Under the pieces are notes generated by a model. The model saw only the letters and a list, made by a program, of their open reading frames with translations, searched no databases and was not told the origin of the DNA. Below, piece after piece: positions 6,676-13,625 of a DNA stretch of 60,151 nt. The position numbers and the translations under genes are program-made. Positions within the stretch are counted from its first letter, which is position 1, and each line of letters starts with the position of its first letter. This DNA is from a virus: positions 1-60,151 of IMG/VR virus record IMGVR_UViG_3300008113_000221, one strand, 5' to 3'.

Positions 6676-6942
6676 ATGGCACAACAAACAGCAGTAGACT
6701 ATCTTTTTGAAAAATTATTCTATACTCCAAAAGACAAATTTGAATGCTATGCTATATTGGAACAATCCAAACAAATGGAGAAGGAGCAGCGTATTAAAGA
6801 CTACAATGTTGGCTATACAGATGCTCAATGTAATCATATAAATGATGCAGAAAACTATGTCAATGAACAAGAATATTTAAATGACGACCCAGAAATAAAA
6901 GGATGGACTATTGGACCATTTGGTACACCTGAAAAATTATAA
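6676..6942 (+). CDS. QQTAV-family small protein, paralogue 1 (88 aa)
   Basis: Shares the N-terminal signature QQTAVDYLFEKL and the helix KQMEKEQRIKDYNVGY with the next gene (QQTAVEWLEYKL, KQMEKLQITKAY), so the pair arose by tandem duplication. The family is frequent in Bacteroidota phages and prophages; its role is unknown. This copy has a longer C-terminus (DPEIKGWTIGPFG) that is absent in the second. Spacing to neighbours is 2 nt on each side. Confidence 0.75.
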   Translation: MAQQTAVDYLFEKLFYTPKDKFECYAILEQSKQMEKEQRIKDYNVGYTDAQCNHINDAENYVNEQEYLNDDPEIKGWTIGPFGTPEKL

Positions 6943-6944
6943 CT

Positions 6945-7133
6945 ATGAAACAACAAACGGCAGTAGAATGGTTGGAATATAAATTATTAACTGAAGGATT
7001 AGATGATGAATTTATAAAACAAGCCAAACAAATGGAGAAGCTTCAAATAACAAAAGCATATAGCGAAGGTCTATTTAGCGAAGCGCAATGGAGAGATGCA
7101 GAACAATACTATAACGAAACATATAATAAATAA
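6945..7133 (+). CDS. QQTAV-family small protein, paralogue 2 (62 aa)
   Basis: Shorter member of the tandem pair described for the preceding gene, ending QYYNETYNK. Entirely helical and acidic in composition. No catalytic residues apparent. The two may form a heteromeric pair, but that is speculation. Confidence 0.75.
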   Translation: MKQQTAVEWLEYKLLTEGLDDEFIKQAKQMEKLQITKAYSEGLFSEAQWRDAEQYYNETYNK

Positions 7134-7135
7134 CC

Positions 7136-7339
7136 ATGCCAGACATAACAAAATGCAAAGGTACTGATTGCCCACTCAAAGAACAATGCTACCGATACAC
7201 TGCAAAGGATGACGAGTATCAAGCGTTCTTGGTTGAAGTACCATATAAAGATGGGAAGTGCGAAATGTTTTGGGGTGATAATCAGGAGCAAATACTTATG
7301 AATTTACAAGATATAATTAATAGAAAAAATTTTACATAA
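7136..7339 (+). CDS. cysteine-rich small protein, 67 aa
   Basis: N-terminus DITKCKGTDCPLKEQCYRY contains three closely spaced cysteines (C7, C12, C18), with a fourth in DGKCEMFW. The KC-x4-CPLKxxCYR pattern is a recurrent Bacteroidota phage family that plausibly binds zinc or an iron-sulphur cluster. Function unknown. It is the last gene before the iteron-like gap. Confidence 0.8.
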   Translation: MPDITKCKGTDCPLKEQCYRYTAKDDEYQAFLVEVPYKDGKCEMFWGDNQEQILMNLQDIINRKNFT

Positions 7340-7503
7340 TCGGTAATATAATGCACTTTAATTCGGATTTTGTCCGATTTATGACACATTATTTAATAAA
7401 ATGAGCAATATAATGCACAATAAAGTGCATGAAAAATGCACAATAAGGCATGAAAAAAAGGAAAAATTCATGCAAAATTTAGTCATCAAACAAAAACACA
7501 TAT
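7340..7503 (+). repeat. non-coding gap with ATGCAC iteron-like repeats
   Basis: AATATAATGCAC occurs at 7345-7356 and 7407-7418. A unit ATGCACAATAAAGTGCATG (7413) is repeated imperfectly at 7436 (ATGCACAATAAGGCATG), each followed by an A-run, and another ATTCATGCA follows at 7468. TGCAC-AATAAA-GTGCA is itself a dyad. A small dyad TCGGA-TTTTG-TCCGA lies at 7373-7387. The position directly upstream of the replication genes suggests a replication origin or operator. A 45-codon frame from 7401 overlaps the erf start and is judged less likely to be a gene. Confidence 0.5.
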
Positions 7504-8043
7504 ATGAAGAATCTATTAAAAGCCATGTACCAGTTCGCTGATATGGCCGAACCGATACTAAAAGACGCAGACAATCCTTTCTTTAAATCCAAGTTCGCAG
7601 CACTGGAGCATATCCAGCAGAGCATAAAGGAGCCATTAAAGAAGTGCGGACTTGTCCTTTCCCAGCCATCAGTAGTAATAGACGGAGCGCACTATGTAAA
7701 AAGCATATTGTTCCATGTGGAAAGCGGAGAATATATTGAATCTTACTTCCCAGTGGTAGCCATGAAGGGAACGCCACAAGACTATGGTTCGGCTACCAGT
7801 TACGCCAAGCGTTATGCCCTATCTGGGCTATTAAACCTTACTATTCAAGGAGAGGATGATGATGCAGAAACAGCAGAAGGCAGAGGTAAGTCTGCTCCTC
7901 ATCAAGACCAGAAGGAGTGGCTGAATAAAGGTTCAGAAGCTTTCATGAAGGTAAAGGGATTCTTAGATAAAGGAGGAGACATTAAAGAGGTAGAGAAGAA
8001 GTATAAGATTAGCAAAGAGGTAAGAGACTTATTAAGCAAATAA
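7504..8043 (+). CDS. erf: ERF-family single-strand annealing protein
   Basis: 179 aa. Residues about 1-115 form the ERF fold, with the diagnostic segment GTPQDYGSATSYAKRYAL near residues 89-106 and the preceding beta-rich region. P22 Erf-type proteins form rings on single-stranded DNA ends and promote annealing, giving RecA-independent recombination and genome circularisation. The C-terminal tail after the acidic EDDDAETAEG linker is lysine-rich, as is common in this family. It heads the replication-recombination block, directly after the iteron-like gap; ATG preceded by an A/C-rich leader. Confidence 0.9.
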   Translation: MKNLLKAMYQFADMAEPILKDADNPFFKSKFAALEHIQQSIKEPLKKCGLVLSQPSVVIDGAHYVKSILFHVESGEYIESYFPVVAMKGTPQDYGSATSYAKRYALSGLLNLTIQGEDDDAETAEGRGKSAPHQDQKEWLNKGSEAFMKVKGFLDKGGDIKEVEKKYKISKEVRDLLSK

Positions 8044-8046
8044 ACT

Positions 8047-8232
8047 ATGGCACTTAAAAAAATGGAAAAAATCTACGACTACGTATTTCACTTTAATCAC
8101 TTTACCGAATTGTGGAGTGCAATTCCAAGAGAGCTATATAATAGATACTGGAATAACGATGAAGTAGAAGGAGTAATTAAATCTAACAACATCAATACGC
8201 TGATTAACATTATAACCAAAGAAACAAAATAA
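8047..8232 (+). CDS. hypothetical protein, 61 aa
   Basis: Three nt after the annealing-protein gene. Aromatic-rich N-terminal half (YDYVFHFNHFTELWSAIP), then NINTLINIITKETK. Seems to be a conserved Bacteroidota phage mini-protein of the 'dYvFhyNp...W.AF' type. No function known. Confidence 0.7.
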   Translation: MALKKMEKIYDYVFHFNHFTELWSAIPRELYNRYWNNDEVEGVIKSNNINTLINIITKETK

Positions 8233-8242
8233 AACATAGTAC

Positions 8243-8695
8243 ATGGAACTGACAATTTTAAACGAACTGAAGCCAACGAAGACAGACATCAAAACAGCAG
8301 CAGAGTATTTTATCCAAGCAGTAGAGCAAGGAAAAGAGAATCCACTTGACCTTGCAGTAAAGGTTAAGGTATGGGAAGAGCTGATGAAAGAAGTAAAAGA
8401 CAGGCTCATGAAATACTCCCTTGACGAGATTGATAAGCATAGCGGGAAGGTAAATCTGTATGACACCAAGATTGAAAGAGTTGAAGGCGGAGTAAAGTAT
8501 GACTACTCTGGAGACACTACATGGCAACTGCTTAAGGCTTCTGTTGACTACGCTACAGAAAAAATGAAAGCCAGAGAAGATATTTTAAAAAAGATACCAG
8601 CAGGAATGAGCCTTGTAGATGAAGCTACTGGAGAAGTTATTGTAGGGCCATCAAAGACATCAACAACAACCTTAAAGATAACACTTGCAAAATGA
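8243..8695 (+). CDS. recombination-block protein, 150 aa, helical then beta
   Basis: N-terminal helices with a 'VEQGKENPLDLAVKVKVWEELMKEV' type region (about residues 28-55), a long coil, then a beta segment containing VEGGVKYDYSGD and a C-terminal domain. This layout recurs in Bacteroidota phages next to annealing and replication proteins, and resembles Gp157- or host-nuclease-inhibitor-like helpers only in architecture. I infer a role in recombination from position; no catalytic site is seen. Ends ATGA-coupled to the next frame. Confidence 0.75.
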   Translation: MELTILNELKPTKTDIKTAAEYFIQAVEQGKENPLDLAVKVKVWEELMKEVKDRLMKYSLDEIDKHSGKVNLYDTKIERVEGGVKYDYSGDTTWQLLKASVDYATEKMKAREDILKKIPAGMSLVDEATGEVIVGPSKTSTTTLKITLAK

Positions 8696-8772
8696 TACAA
8701 CTATTTATAATACTTTCATTACTAATGATTTATGCAGCAAACCAACTAAACAAAATAGAAAATGAGCGATAA
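8692..8772 (+). CDS. 26-aa membrane mini-protein
   Basis: Starts at ATG overlapping the previous stop (ATGA) and ends inside the start of the next gene (stop at 8770-8772, next ATG at 8762). One hydrophobic segment (LFIILSLLMIYAA) then polar NQLNKIENER. It could mainly couple translation of its neighbours, or be a real membrane peptide. Confidence 0.4.
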   Translation: MIQLFIILSLLMIYAANQLNKIENER

Positions 8773-9208
8773 AGAACTGATGAGTAACGTAAAGATTGAC
8801 AAGATTAAGATGCTGATTAAGAAAGCCGAGGAGTTTCATAGCCTTGCTCTTGAGATAGGGATAGACACTGGACTGATAGAGGCGATAGCTGGTAATAGCG
8901 TAATCATTGAGCCGTACTATATCATTGAGCTTGTTCAAAGAAGGCTTAACGTAGATATAAATACCAACTCAAGGAAGAAAGAAATCGTAGAGGCTAAAAG
9001 GATTATATGCTGGTTACTACAAAAGTATGCAAGGCTAAGTCTAAAGAAGATTATAGTATATGTAAATCTTAAAGACCATAGCACAGCCATACACCATATC
9101 CAGACGCTGAATGACTATCTGGAGCATGATGAATACTTGCAACACCTTATTGCAGGATTTGAAGAAGATATTATAAATTTTTCTAATAAGAAAAGCCAAT
9201 ATCATTGA
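8762..9208 (+). CDS. DnaA domain IV-like replication initiator protein
   Basis: 148 aa. Residues about 75-115 match the DnaA C-terminal DNA-binding domain: a helix AKRIICWLLQKYARLSL, then the signature KDHSTAI at 104-110, which in DnaA reads the DnaA box. There is no AAA+ ATPase domain; the N-terminal 70 residues are helical and unassigned. Stand-alone domain-IV proteins in phages may recruit the replisome to a phage origin or block host DnaA boxes. Stop overlaps the TTG start of the helicase gene (TTGA), so they are coupled. Confidence 0.8.
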   Translation: MSDKELMSNVKIDKIKMLIKKAEEFHSLALEIGIDTGLIEAIAGNSVIIEPYYIIELVQRRLNVDINTNSRKKEIVEAKRIICWLLQKYARLSLKKIIVYVNLKDHSTAIHHIQTLNDYLEHDEYLQHLIAGFEEDIINFSNKKSQYH

Positions 9209-11061
9209 TTACTATATTCCAGACTTTTAAAGACATAGATACTCCGCATCATGTTACCGTAAGCTCAGTACTCAATGGTATAAAAAATGGCAAGGTAAAG
9301 GATGATGTTGAAAAGATACGCTCATCAACAAGTGATGCTGAAATTGGAGAGCTGAAACTAAAGCTACCATGCGTTCTATACGCTGGAAGATTTGACATAC
9401 CAGTTATTAGGGAGCGTAAAGATGGTACAATGTATAAGTCTTACAGAACAGACGAATCATTATCCATGCACTCAAAGCTTGTTCCATTTGACATTGATGA
9501 TATTGATGACATACCGAAATACAAGGAGGATGCAAAGAGAGACCCGTATATATATGCTCTATGGGTAAGCCCTTCTGGAACAGGACTTCATGGGCTTATA
9601 AAGATAGCTGATGGCAGCAGACATGAGGAGCATTACACCGCCCTTCTAAAAAGGTATCCAGTCTTTGACCCTACAGCAAGGAACCCTTCAAGGGTATTGT
9701 TCTTGTCTTATGACCCAGATATTTATATCAACGAAGATGCTAAGACTTTCTTTGAGGTGCAGGAAAAGGTTGTATCTGCTGGCATCAACATGACTGGTGG
9801 ATTTACAGACTACAAAAGGCTTGGCGTGGCAGCTAAGATGATAAGGATAAGTGAGCAAGGAGCAAGGCATCACGCTGTTATCAAGTCTTCATACCTTGTA
9901 GGTGGGCTTATTGCTGGAGGAATTGTGGAAGAGTATATAGGCAGGATGGTTCTGGAGTACGAGGTTAATAACAAGTTCGCTCCAGAAGAAAGAGAGATAG
10001 AGATAAAAGCTGTTCACGATGGCATCAAGGCTGGTATGTATATGCCTATCAGCGATATTGACAGGTACGAACACGAGGTAATGCATGCTGTAGGGGCTAT
10101 AGAAGAAGAGCTTTCGTTTCTATCTAACAACAGAGCCGATGAAGAGTTCATTAGGAAGTACAGAGCAGGCTTAATTCCGATGGGTAAACCATTTGGGTAT
10201 GAAGACATGGATAAGCATTTACTCCTCAATGAAGGTCAGTTCTATGCGATTCTGAGCCATACCTCAACTGGTAAGACGCAGCTAACCTTATGGCTTATAT
10301 TCCTTTCTGCCTTGAAATATGACTGGTGCTGGGTAATATACACTGGAGAGAATAGAGTTGCATCTGTTAAGATGAGGTTTGTAGAGTTCTTTACAGGGTA
10401 TAGGATAAAGGATTGCCCAGAGGACTTCTTTCAACAGGCTATTAAATGGATTAATGATAGGATATTCTTTGTCAATAACGATGAGATGCACGGGTATGAT
10501 GACATTCTTAAGTATACGGAGTCCGTTTCTAAGTATCATGCCATTAAAGGATTGCTCATAGACCCTGTTAATTCACTGAAGATGAATGGAAAAGACTCTA
10601 AGTATAATCACGAGATGGAGATGTATACTAACATGCTGCTCTATACAAAGAGGACTAATATAACTATCCTATTATCCATACATACAAGGAGTGAATCTCA
10701 GAGACAGAGGGACAAGAATGGTAATCAGCCTATGCCATACCCTGCTGATGCTGATGGTGGGGCTGTGCTTGTTAATAAGACTGATGTGTTTATCGTGATG
10801 AATAGGAATATCCAAGACCCAGAAAGCTGGATGATTAATGAGATAAAGGTTCTGAAGCACAGGACAGCAGAGTATTCTGGAGGCGGAGTAACTAAGGCCA
10901 ATGAATCTATAAGGCTGAAGATGAATAAAGGAGTGGAGTTCACTGACGAGTATGGACACTTGCCCATTGACAGGAGCTACCTAAGATTAGACAACAGGCT
11001 GATAGACGACAAGCCAAACGATGAAGATATAGAAAGCTTTATACACGAAATAAAACTTTAA
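9205..11061 (+). CDS. primase-like (BT4734/VirE-N) and DnaB/RecA-type helicase fusion
   Basis: 618 aa, TTG start at 9205-9207 overlapping the previous TGA. Residues about 50-190 resemble the BT4734/VirE N-terminal primase-like domain, with SPSGTG at 122-127 and a following 'GLHGLIKI' strand. After a helical linker comes a RecA-fold helicase domain with Walker A SHTSTGKT (351-358), a Walker B-like strand GLLIDPVNSL and a later SIHTRSE motif. Such fusions unwind and prime DNA at phage and element origins. A dedicated DnaG-type primase is not seen, so this protein may serve both roles. Confidence 0.85.
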   Translation: MITIFQTFKDIDTPHHVTVSSVLNGIKNGKVKDDVEKIRSSTSDAEIGELKLKLPCVLYAGRFDIPVIRERKDGTMYKSYRTDESLSMHSKLVPFDIDDIDDIPKYKEDAKRDPYIYALWVSPSGTGLHGLIKIADGSRHEEHYTALLKRYPVFDPTARNPSRVLFLSYDPDIYINEDAKTFFEVQEKVVSAGINMTGGFTDYKRLGVAAKMIRISEQGARHHAVIKSSYLVGGLIAGGIVEEYIGRMVLEYEVNNKFAPEEREIEIKAVHDGIKAGMYMPISDIDRYEHEVMHAVGAIEEELSFLSNNRADEEFIRKYRAGLIPMGKPFGYEDMDKHLLLNEGQFYAILSHTSTGKTQLTLWLIFLSALKYDWCWVIYTGENRVASVKMRFVEFFTGYRIKDCPEDFFQQAIKWINDRIFFVNNDEMHGYDDILKYTESVSKYHAIKGLLIDPVNSLKMNGKDSKYNHEMEMYTNMLLYTKRTNITILLSIHTRSESQRQRDKNGNQPMPYPADADGGAVLVNKTDVFIVMNRNIQDPESWMINEIKVLKHRTAEYSGGGVTKANESIRLKMNKGVEFTDEYGHLPIDRSYLRLDNRLIDDKPNDEDIESFIHEIKL

Positions 11062-11063
11062 CT

Positions 11064-11390
11064 ATGACGGAAGGGCAAAAGGAATCTTTATTCATGGCCT
11101 ACATAAGCGCTTGTAATGGATATATGTACGCCAGCGACCTTGAGAAAGACAAGTCGCTGCATGTTGTAACAAGGCAGGCGGTTGGAGCTATGGCAAACAA
11201 GTTCAAATGGATTAAGACATCGCTTGAGGTTAAGTCTAATTCAGCCATACTAAGGCAGGTTGATACCCTTAGATACGATGAAATATTTAGGCTGATGATT
11301 AACCTTGACGAGGATAACCAGCATAAGCTTGAGATGTTGATAAGCAAATTTGTAGATGATTTAAACCCAGATAATGAAGGTAACAAATAG
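11064..11390 (+). CDS. hypothetical replication-block protein, 108 aa
   Basis: Two nt after the helicase gene. Entirely helical (YMYASDLEKDKSLHVVTRQA, MINLDEDNQHKLEMLISKF), no cysteines or membrane segments. Position suggests a helicase partner or loader, but nothing in the sequence proves this. Confidence 0.75.
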   Translation: MTEGQKESLFMAYISACNGYMYASDLEKDKSLHVVTRQAVGAMANKFKWIKTSLEVKSNSAILRQVDTLRYDEIFRLMINLDEDNQHKLEMLISKFVDDLNPDNEGNK

Positions 11391-11583
11391 TATTGCGGAG
11401 TATATTAAAAAAAATGATGAAAGAAAGAATTTAAGATGGAGATACAAAGATGGAGAGCTGATGTTTGAGTATGATGATGGATTATGGTTCAACGAGAAGC
11501 ATTTAGATGAGCTATTCCCAATGTATCAGTATAAAAAGTTCAATGACAAAGGAATCAATCCAGACACCACTAAATTTAACTAA
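11374..11583 (+). CDS. hypothetical protein, 69 aa
   Basis: Overlaps the previous gene by 17 nt. Basic N-terminal helix followed by beta-like segments with acidic and aromatic residues (RWRYKDGELMFEYDDGLWF). Not recognised. Confidence 0.65.
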   Translation: MKVTNSIAEYIKKNDERKNLRWRYKDGELMFEYDDGLWFNEKHLDELFPMYQYKKFNDKGINPDTTKFN

Positions 11584-11584
11584 T

Positions 11585-11725
11585 ATGAAAAAACTATTAT
11601 TGTCAGCGTATTGCAAGTTCTTTGGCCACAGATGGAAGATTAACCACATATACGGAGCTTCTGCTGTAGTTACCTGTAAGAGGTGCGGAGAGCACAGGCA
11701 TGACTTAATATCTGAGCTGCTATGA
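11585..11725 (+). CDS. small zinc-finger-like prophage protein, 46 aa
   Basis: ATG 11585, one nt after the previous stop; a longer in-frame start at 11507 is rejected because it would overlap the previous gene. It contains YCKFFGHRW and CKRCGEHRH, giving C-x4-H and C-x2-C-x2-H ligands, as in the small DUF1660-like prophage proteins. Possibly a DNA- or protein-binding zinc knuckle. ATGA-coupled to the next gene. Confidence 0.75.
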   Translation: MKKLLLSAYCKFFGHRWKINHIYGASAVVTCKRCGEHRHDLISELL

Positions 11726-11943
11726 TACACGAGATTAAGTCTTCAATAGCTGTGCATACTCCACATGGAGAAGGAGTAGCTATGTTCATAATCGACTATG
11801 GCATTGATGTTAATTCTGTATGGGTAGTAAGGCTTGACGGAGGGCATGTAAAACATTACTATTCAGATGATATACGGGTATACGACAATCCGATGAATGG
11901 GAAAGGCTTTAATATAGAAATACCAGATAGCTGGGAAAAGTAA
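11722..11943 (+). CDS. conserved small beta-barrel-like protein, 73 aa
   Basis: ATGA-coupled. The segment VHTPHGEGVAMFIIDYGIDVNSVW, then LDGGHVKHYYSDDIR and 'DNPMNGKGF', is a recognisable Bacteroidota phage family ('TPhGeGiAlfIiDYG.e.N..WvV') of unknown function, usually near replication genes. Beta-rich and likely a small barrel. Confidence 0.8.
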   Translation: MIHEIKSSIAVHTPHGEGVAMFIIDYGIDVNSVWVVRLDGGHVKHYYSDDIRVYDNPMNGKGFNIEIPDSWEK

Positions 11944-11957
11944 TAAATATATTACAA

Positions 11958-12110
11958 ATGTTTTTTTTCTCAAGTATATTAATTTTTGTATATTTGAACT
12001 GGAATGTACCATATTCCATTAAGAAAACTTATTGGCTTGAGGAGGCGCTTGCAATGGTACTGCAAGCAAATCTGATAGCCTTTTTTATTTTATGCCTGAT
12101 AGCTATATAA
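11958..12110 (+). CDS. 50-aa two-pass membrane protein, overlaps next gene
   Basis: Continuous frame from ATG 11958 to TAA 12108-12110 in what otherwise looks like a 148-nt leader. Two hydrophobic segments (FFFSSILIFVYL and NLIAFFILCLIAI) flank a polar loop NWNVPYSIKKTYWLEE. It overlaps the start of the next gene by 19 nt. It carries a perfect -7-like TATATTTG (11989-11996) and a 7-bp inverted repeat (GCTTGCA at 12047, TGCAAGC at 12061) inside, so the same DNA may also act as a promoter or leader for the next gene. A GAGGAGG at 12039 precedes an internal ATG at 12054, an 18-codon alternative. Confidence 0.55.
   Translation: MFFFSSILIFVYLNWNVPYSIKKTYWLEEALAMVLQANLIAFFILCLIAI
11989..11996 (+). 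promoter_or_regulatory. -7 box of a Bacteroidota-type promoter
   Basis: TATATTTG matches TAnnTTTG exactly. No TTG lies 17-23 nt upstream, so the -33 part is missing. It could drive the winged-helix gene at 12092 as a separate unit. Confidence 0.35.
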
Positions 12111-12724
12111 AGCGCACAAAGCGCAACAAGAACTTTACCACACTTGGCAATAATCTATTTTCTTCTGGATTATCCGCTGAATCTCTTGGTATACTATGCT
12201 TTATCCTTCATCTTCCAGATGACTGGGTGCTAAGAAAAGGTCACTTGCAGAAACAATTTAAGATAGGGAGAGATAAAATGACAAGGATATTTAAGGAGTT
12301 AAAAGAGAAGGGGTACCTTGCTGATTTATTGTATATCAAGGGTGAAGATGGAAAGTTTGATGGAGCTCATTATATAATATATGACGAGCCTATTAAAGAG
12401 GATAATAAAGTTTTAGACAAGGCGAACAATGTTATAGAAGCGGATAGCCTGAAAACCCGTACTCCGGAAAACCAGTCTACCCGAAACCAGTATACTGGAA
12501 ACCAGTCTACCCAAGACCAGTGCACTGGAAAACCTACACATACTAAAGACTATAATAACAAAGAACTAATTATACCAAATACTAACCAACCAAACCAACA
12601 ATCAGCGAGAATTAAAAGAGACCCAGAAGATGACGCTCCAGAAGGAATGTATACGGTTATATTCCATGATGGTACTCGTAAATATTACAAAGACGATGAT
12701 ATGTCTTGGCTTGATAAAAAATAA
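12092..12724 (+). CDS. winged-helix replication protein (DnaD/phage replication N-domain type)
   Basis: 210 aa. Residues about 8-90 form a winged-helix domain: 'FTTLGNNLFSSGLSAESLGILCFIL', then a recognition region 'FKIGRDKMTRIFKELKEKGYL'. A low-complexity middle has the repeat QSTRNQYTGNQSTQDQCTG, typical of phage replication initiators whose centre may double as a DNA element, then a basic and acidic C-terminus. Proteins of this architecture bind phage origins and recruit helicase. It opens a second replication group after the membrane mini-gene. Confidence 0.75.
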   Translation: MPDSYIKRTKRNKNFTTLGNNLFSSGLSAESLGILCFILHLPDDWVLRKGHLQKQFKIGRDKMTRIFKELKEKGYLADLLYIKGEDGKFDGAHYIIYDEPIKEDNKVLDKANNVIEADSLKTRTPENQSTRNQYTGNQSTQDQCTGKPTHTKDYNNKELIIPNTNQPNQQSARIKRDPEDDAPEGMYTVIFHDGTRKYYKDDDMSWLDKK

Positions 12725-12760
12725 ATACAAATAATGTAAAACAAATAGTAATAACAAAAC

Positions 12761-12773
12761 GCTGATAATCAGC
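12761..12773. promoter_or_regulatory. perfect palindrome GCTGAT-A-ATCAGC
   Basis: GCTGATAATCAGC, 6-bp arms around one base, in the 74-nt gap before the 54-aa gene. A TGATAATCA core also occurs at 47183 and 59692. Candidate regulator site. Confidence 0.35.
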
Positions 12774-12798
12774 AACTTAAACAAGTAAATAATAAATA

Positions 12799-12963
12799 AT
12801 GGATAATGTAAATGTAATTTATTCTCAAGGCAAGCTTAAATTTGTATTCAAGAACTATGAGATACAAGAAGATGGAGTAGCTATTGAGCTTACTCCAGAA
12901 GAATATGAAAAGCTAATAGAATACATAGAGCTATCAAAAGATATAGACAACGCTTTTTTATAA
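12799..12963 (+). CDS. hypothetical protein, 54 aa
   Basis: A frame from ATG 12799 that fills the gap before the lysine-rich gene. It starts with strands (NVNVIYSQGKLKFVFKNYEI) and ends with an acidic helix (LTPEEYEKLIEYIELSK). This strand-then-LTPEEYEKL layout fits a small folded phage protein. Unrecognised. Confidence 0.65.
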   Translation: MDNVNVIYSQGKLKFVFKNYEIQEDGVAIELTPEEYEKLIEYIELSKDIDNAFL

Positions 12964-12978
12964 TTAAAAACAAATACA

Positions 12979-13197
12979 ATGGAAAAGAAAACAACCAAGA
13001 AGTTGGTAAAGAGAGCTGATGTAAAGAAGTCTGCTCCTAAAAAATCAGCGCCTAAGAAAGCAGTCAAAAAGAAAGTAGAAGTATTTGTAGAAGAACAGGA
13101 GTTCGACTTCTTTAACTTTGATATACCAAGAAGTGTATATGCAAGACTATTCTGGACATACTTTAAGCTATACATTAAATCATTCTTTAGAAAATAA
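12979..13197 (+). CDS. lysine-rich small protein, 72 aa
   Basis: First 40 residues are a lysine/alanine/serine-rich tract with repeated SAPKKSAPKKAVKKKV, similar to histone H1-like tails. The remainder contains acidic and aromatic residues and an amphipathic YFKLYIKSFF segment. It could bind DNA non-specifically or a membrane; no known domain. Confidence 0.7.
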   Translation: MEKKTTKKLVKRADVKKSAPKKSAPKKAVKKKVEVFVEEQEFDFFNFDIPRSVYARLFWTYFKLYIKSFFRK

Positions 13198-13209
13198 CAT
13201 ACCATAACC

Positions 13210-13605
13210 ATGAAGATATTTGAAGACAAAGAGCTGCAAGATAGGTTTGAAAAGACTAAAGAACTATACGAGCAATATAGGTCAGTAGTTACAAGGAAGG
13301 TAGACTTCACTAATCCAAATGAGATACTTAACCAGCTTGGAGAACTAAGCAATGTAGCGCACTTGGGAGCTGAATGTGAGGCCATGTTCGAGTTCCTTAA
13401 CGATAAGCATGCAATGAAGAAACTTGCTGTGCTTGACATGGATGCAAGAGGAGCTGCTGAAAAGAAGATTATCCTTAACAACGAAATAGGTAGCACTAAC
13501 TTCTGGCTGACAATGATAAGGCTACTTGTAAAAGAGGCTCACTATAACTCAGATAGACTTAGGTCAGCACTTTCATATCTAAAACAAGAGATGTCATCAC
13601 TTTAA
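13210..13605 (+). CDS. hypothetical protein, 131 aa, helical
   Basis: Acidic N-terminal coiled segment (EDKELQDRFEKTKELYEQY), then several amphipathic helices. No cysteines or membrane segments. Lies directly before the SSB-like gene, so a replication or recombination accessory role is likely but inferred from context only. Confidence 0.75.
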   Translation: MKIFEDKELQDRFEKTKELYEQYRSVVTRKVDFTNPNEILNQLGELSNVAHLGAECEAMFEFLNDKHAMKKLAVLDMDARGAAEKKIILNNEIGSTNFWLTMIRLLVKEAHYNSDRLRSALSYLKQEMSSL

Positions 13606-13625
13606 TAATCATAAAACAAAAACAA

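Noticed and set aside
7401-7553. 45-codon plus frame (7401 start) within the ATGCAC repeats
   Set aside because: It would overlap the erf gene by about 50 nt, and its sequence is explained by the tandem repeats. It is coupled by ATGA to a 17-codon frame, so it is not fully excluded.
12001-12091. Riboswitch-like structured leader before the winged-helix gene
   Set aside because: Two small dyads are present, but the region is better explained by a 50-codon membrane gene; no known riboswitch core was recognised.
12855-13496. 213-codon minus frame opposite three plus-strand genes
   Set aside because: It covers three well-spaced plus-strand genes, including a lysine-rich one whose complement yields the Phe/Leu/Ser composition seen.
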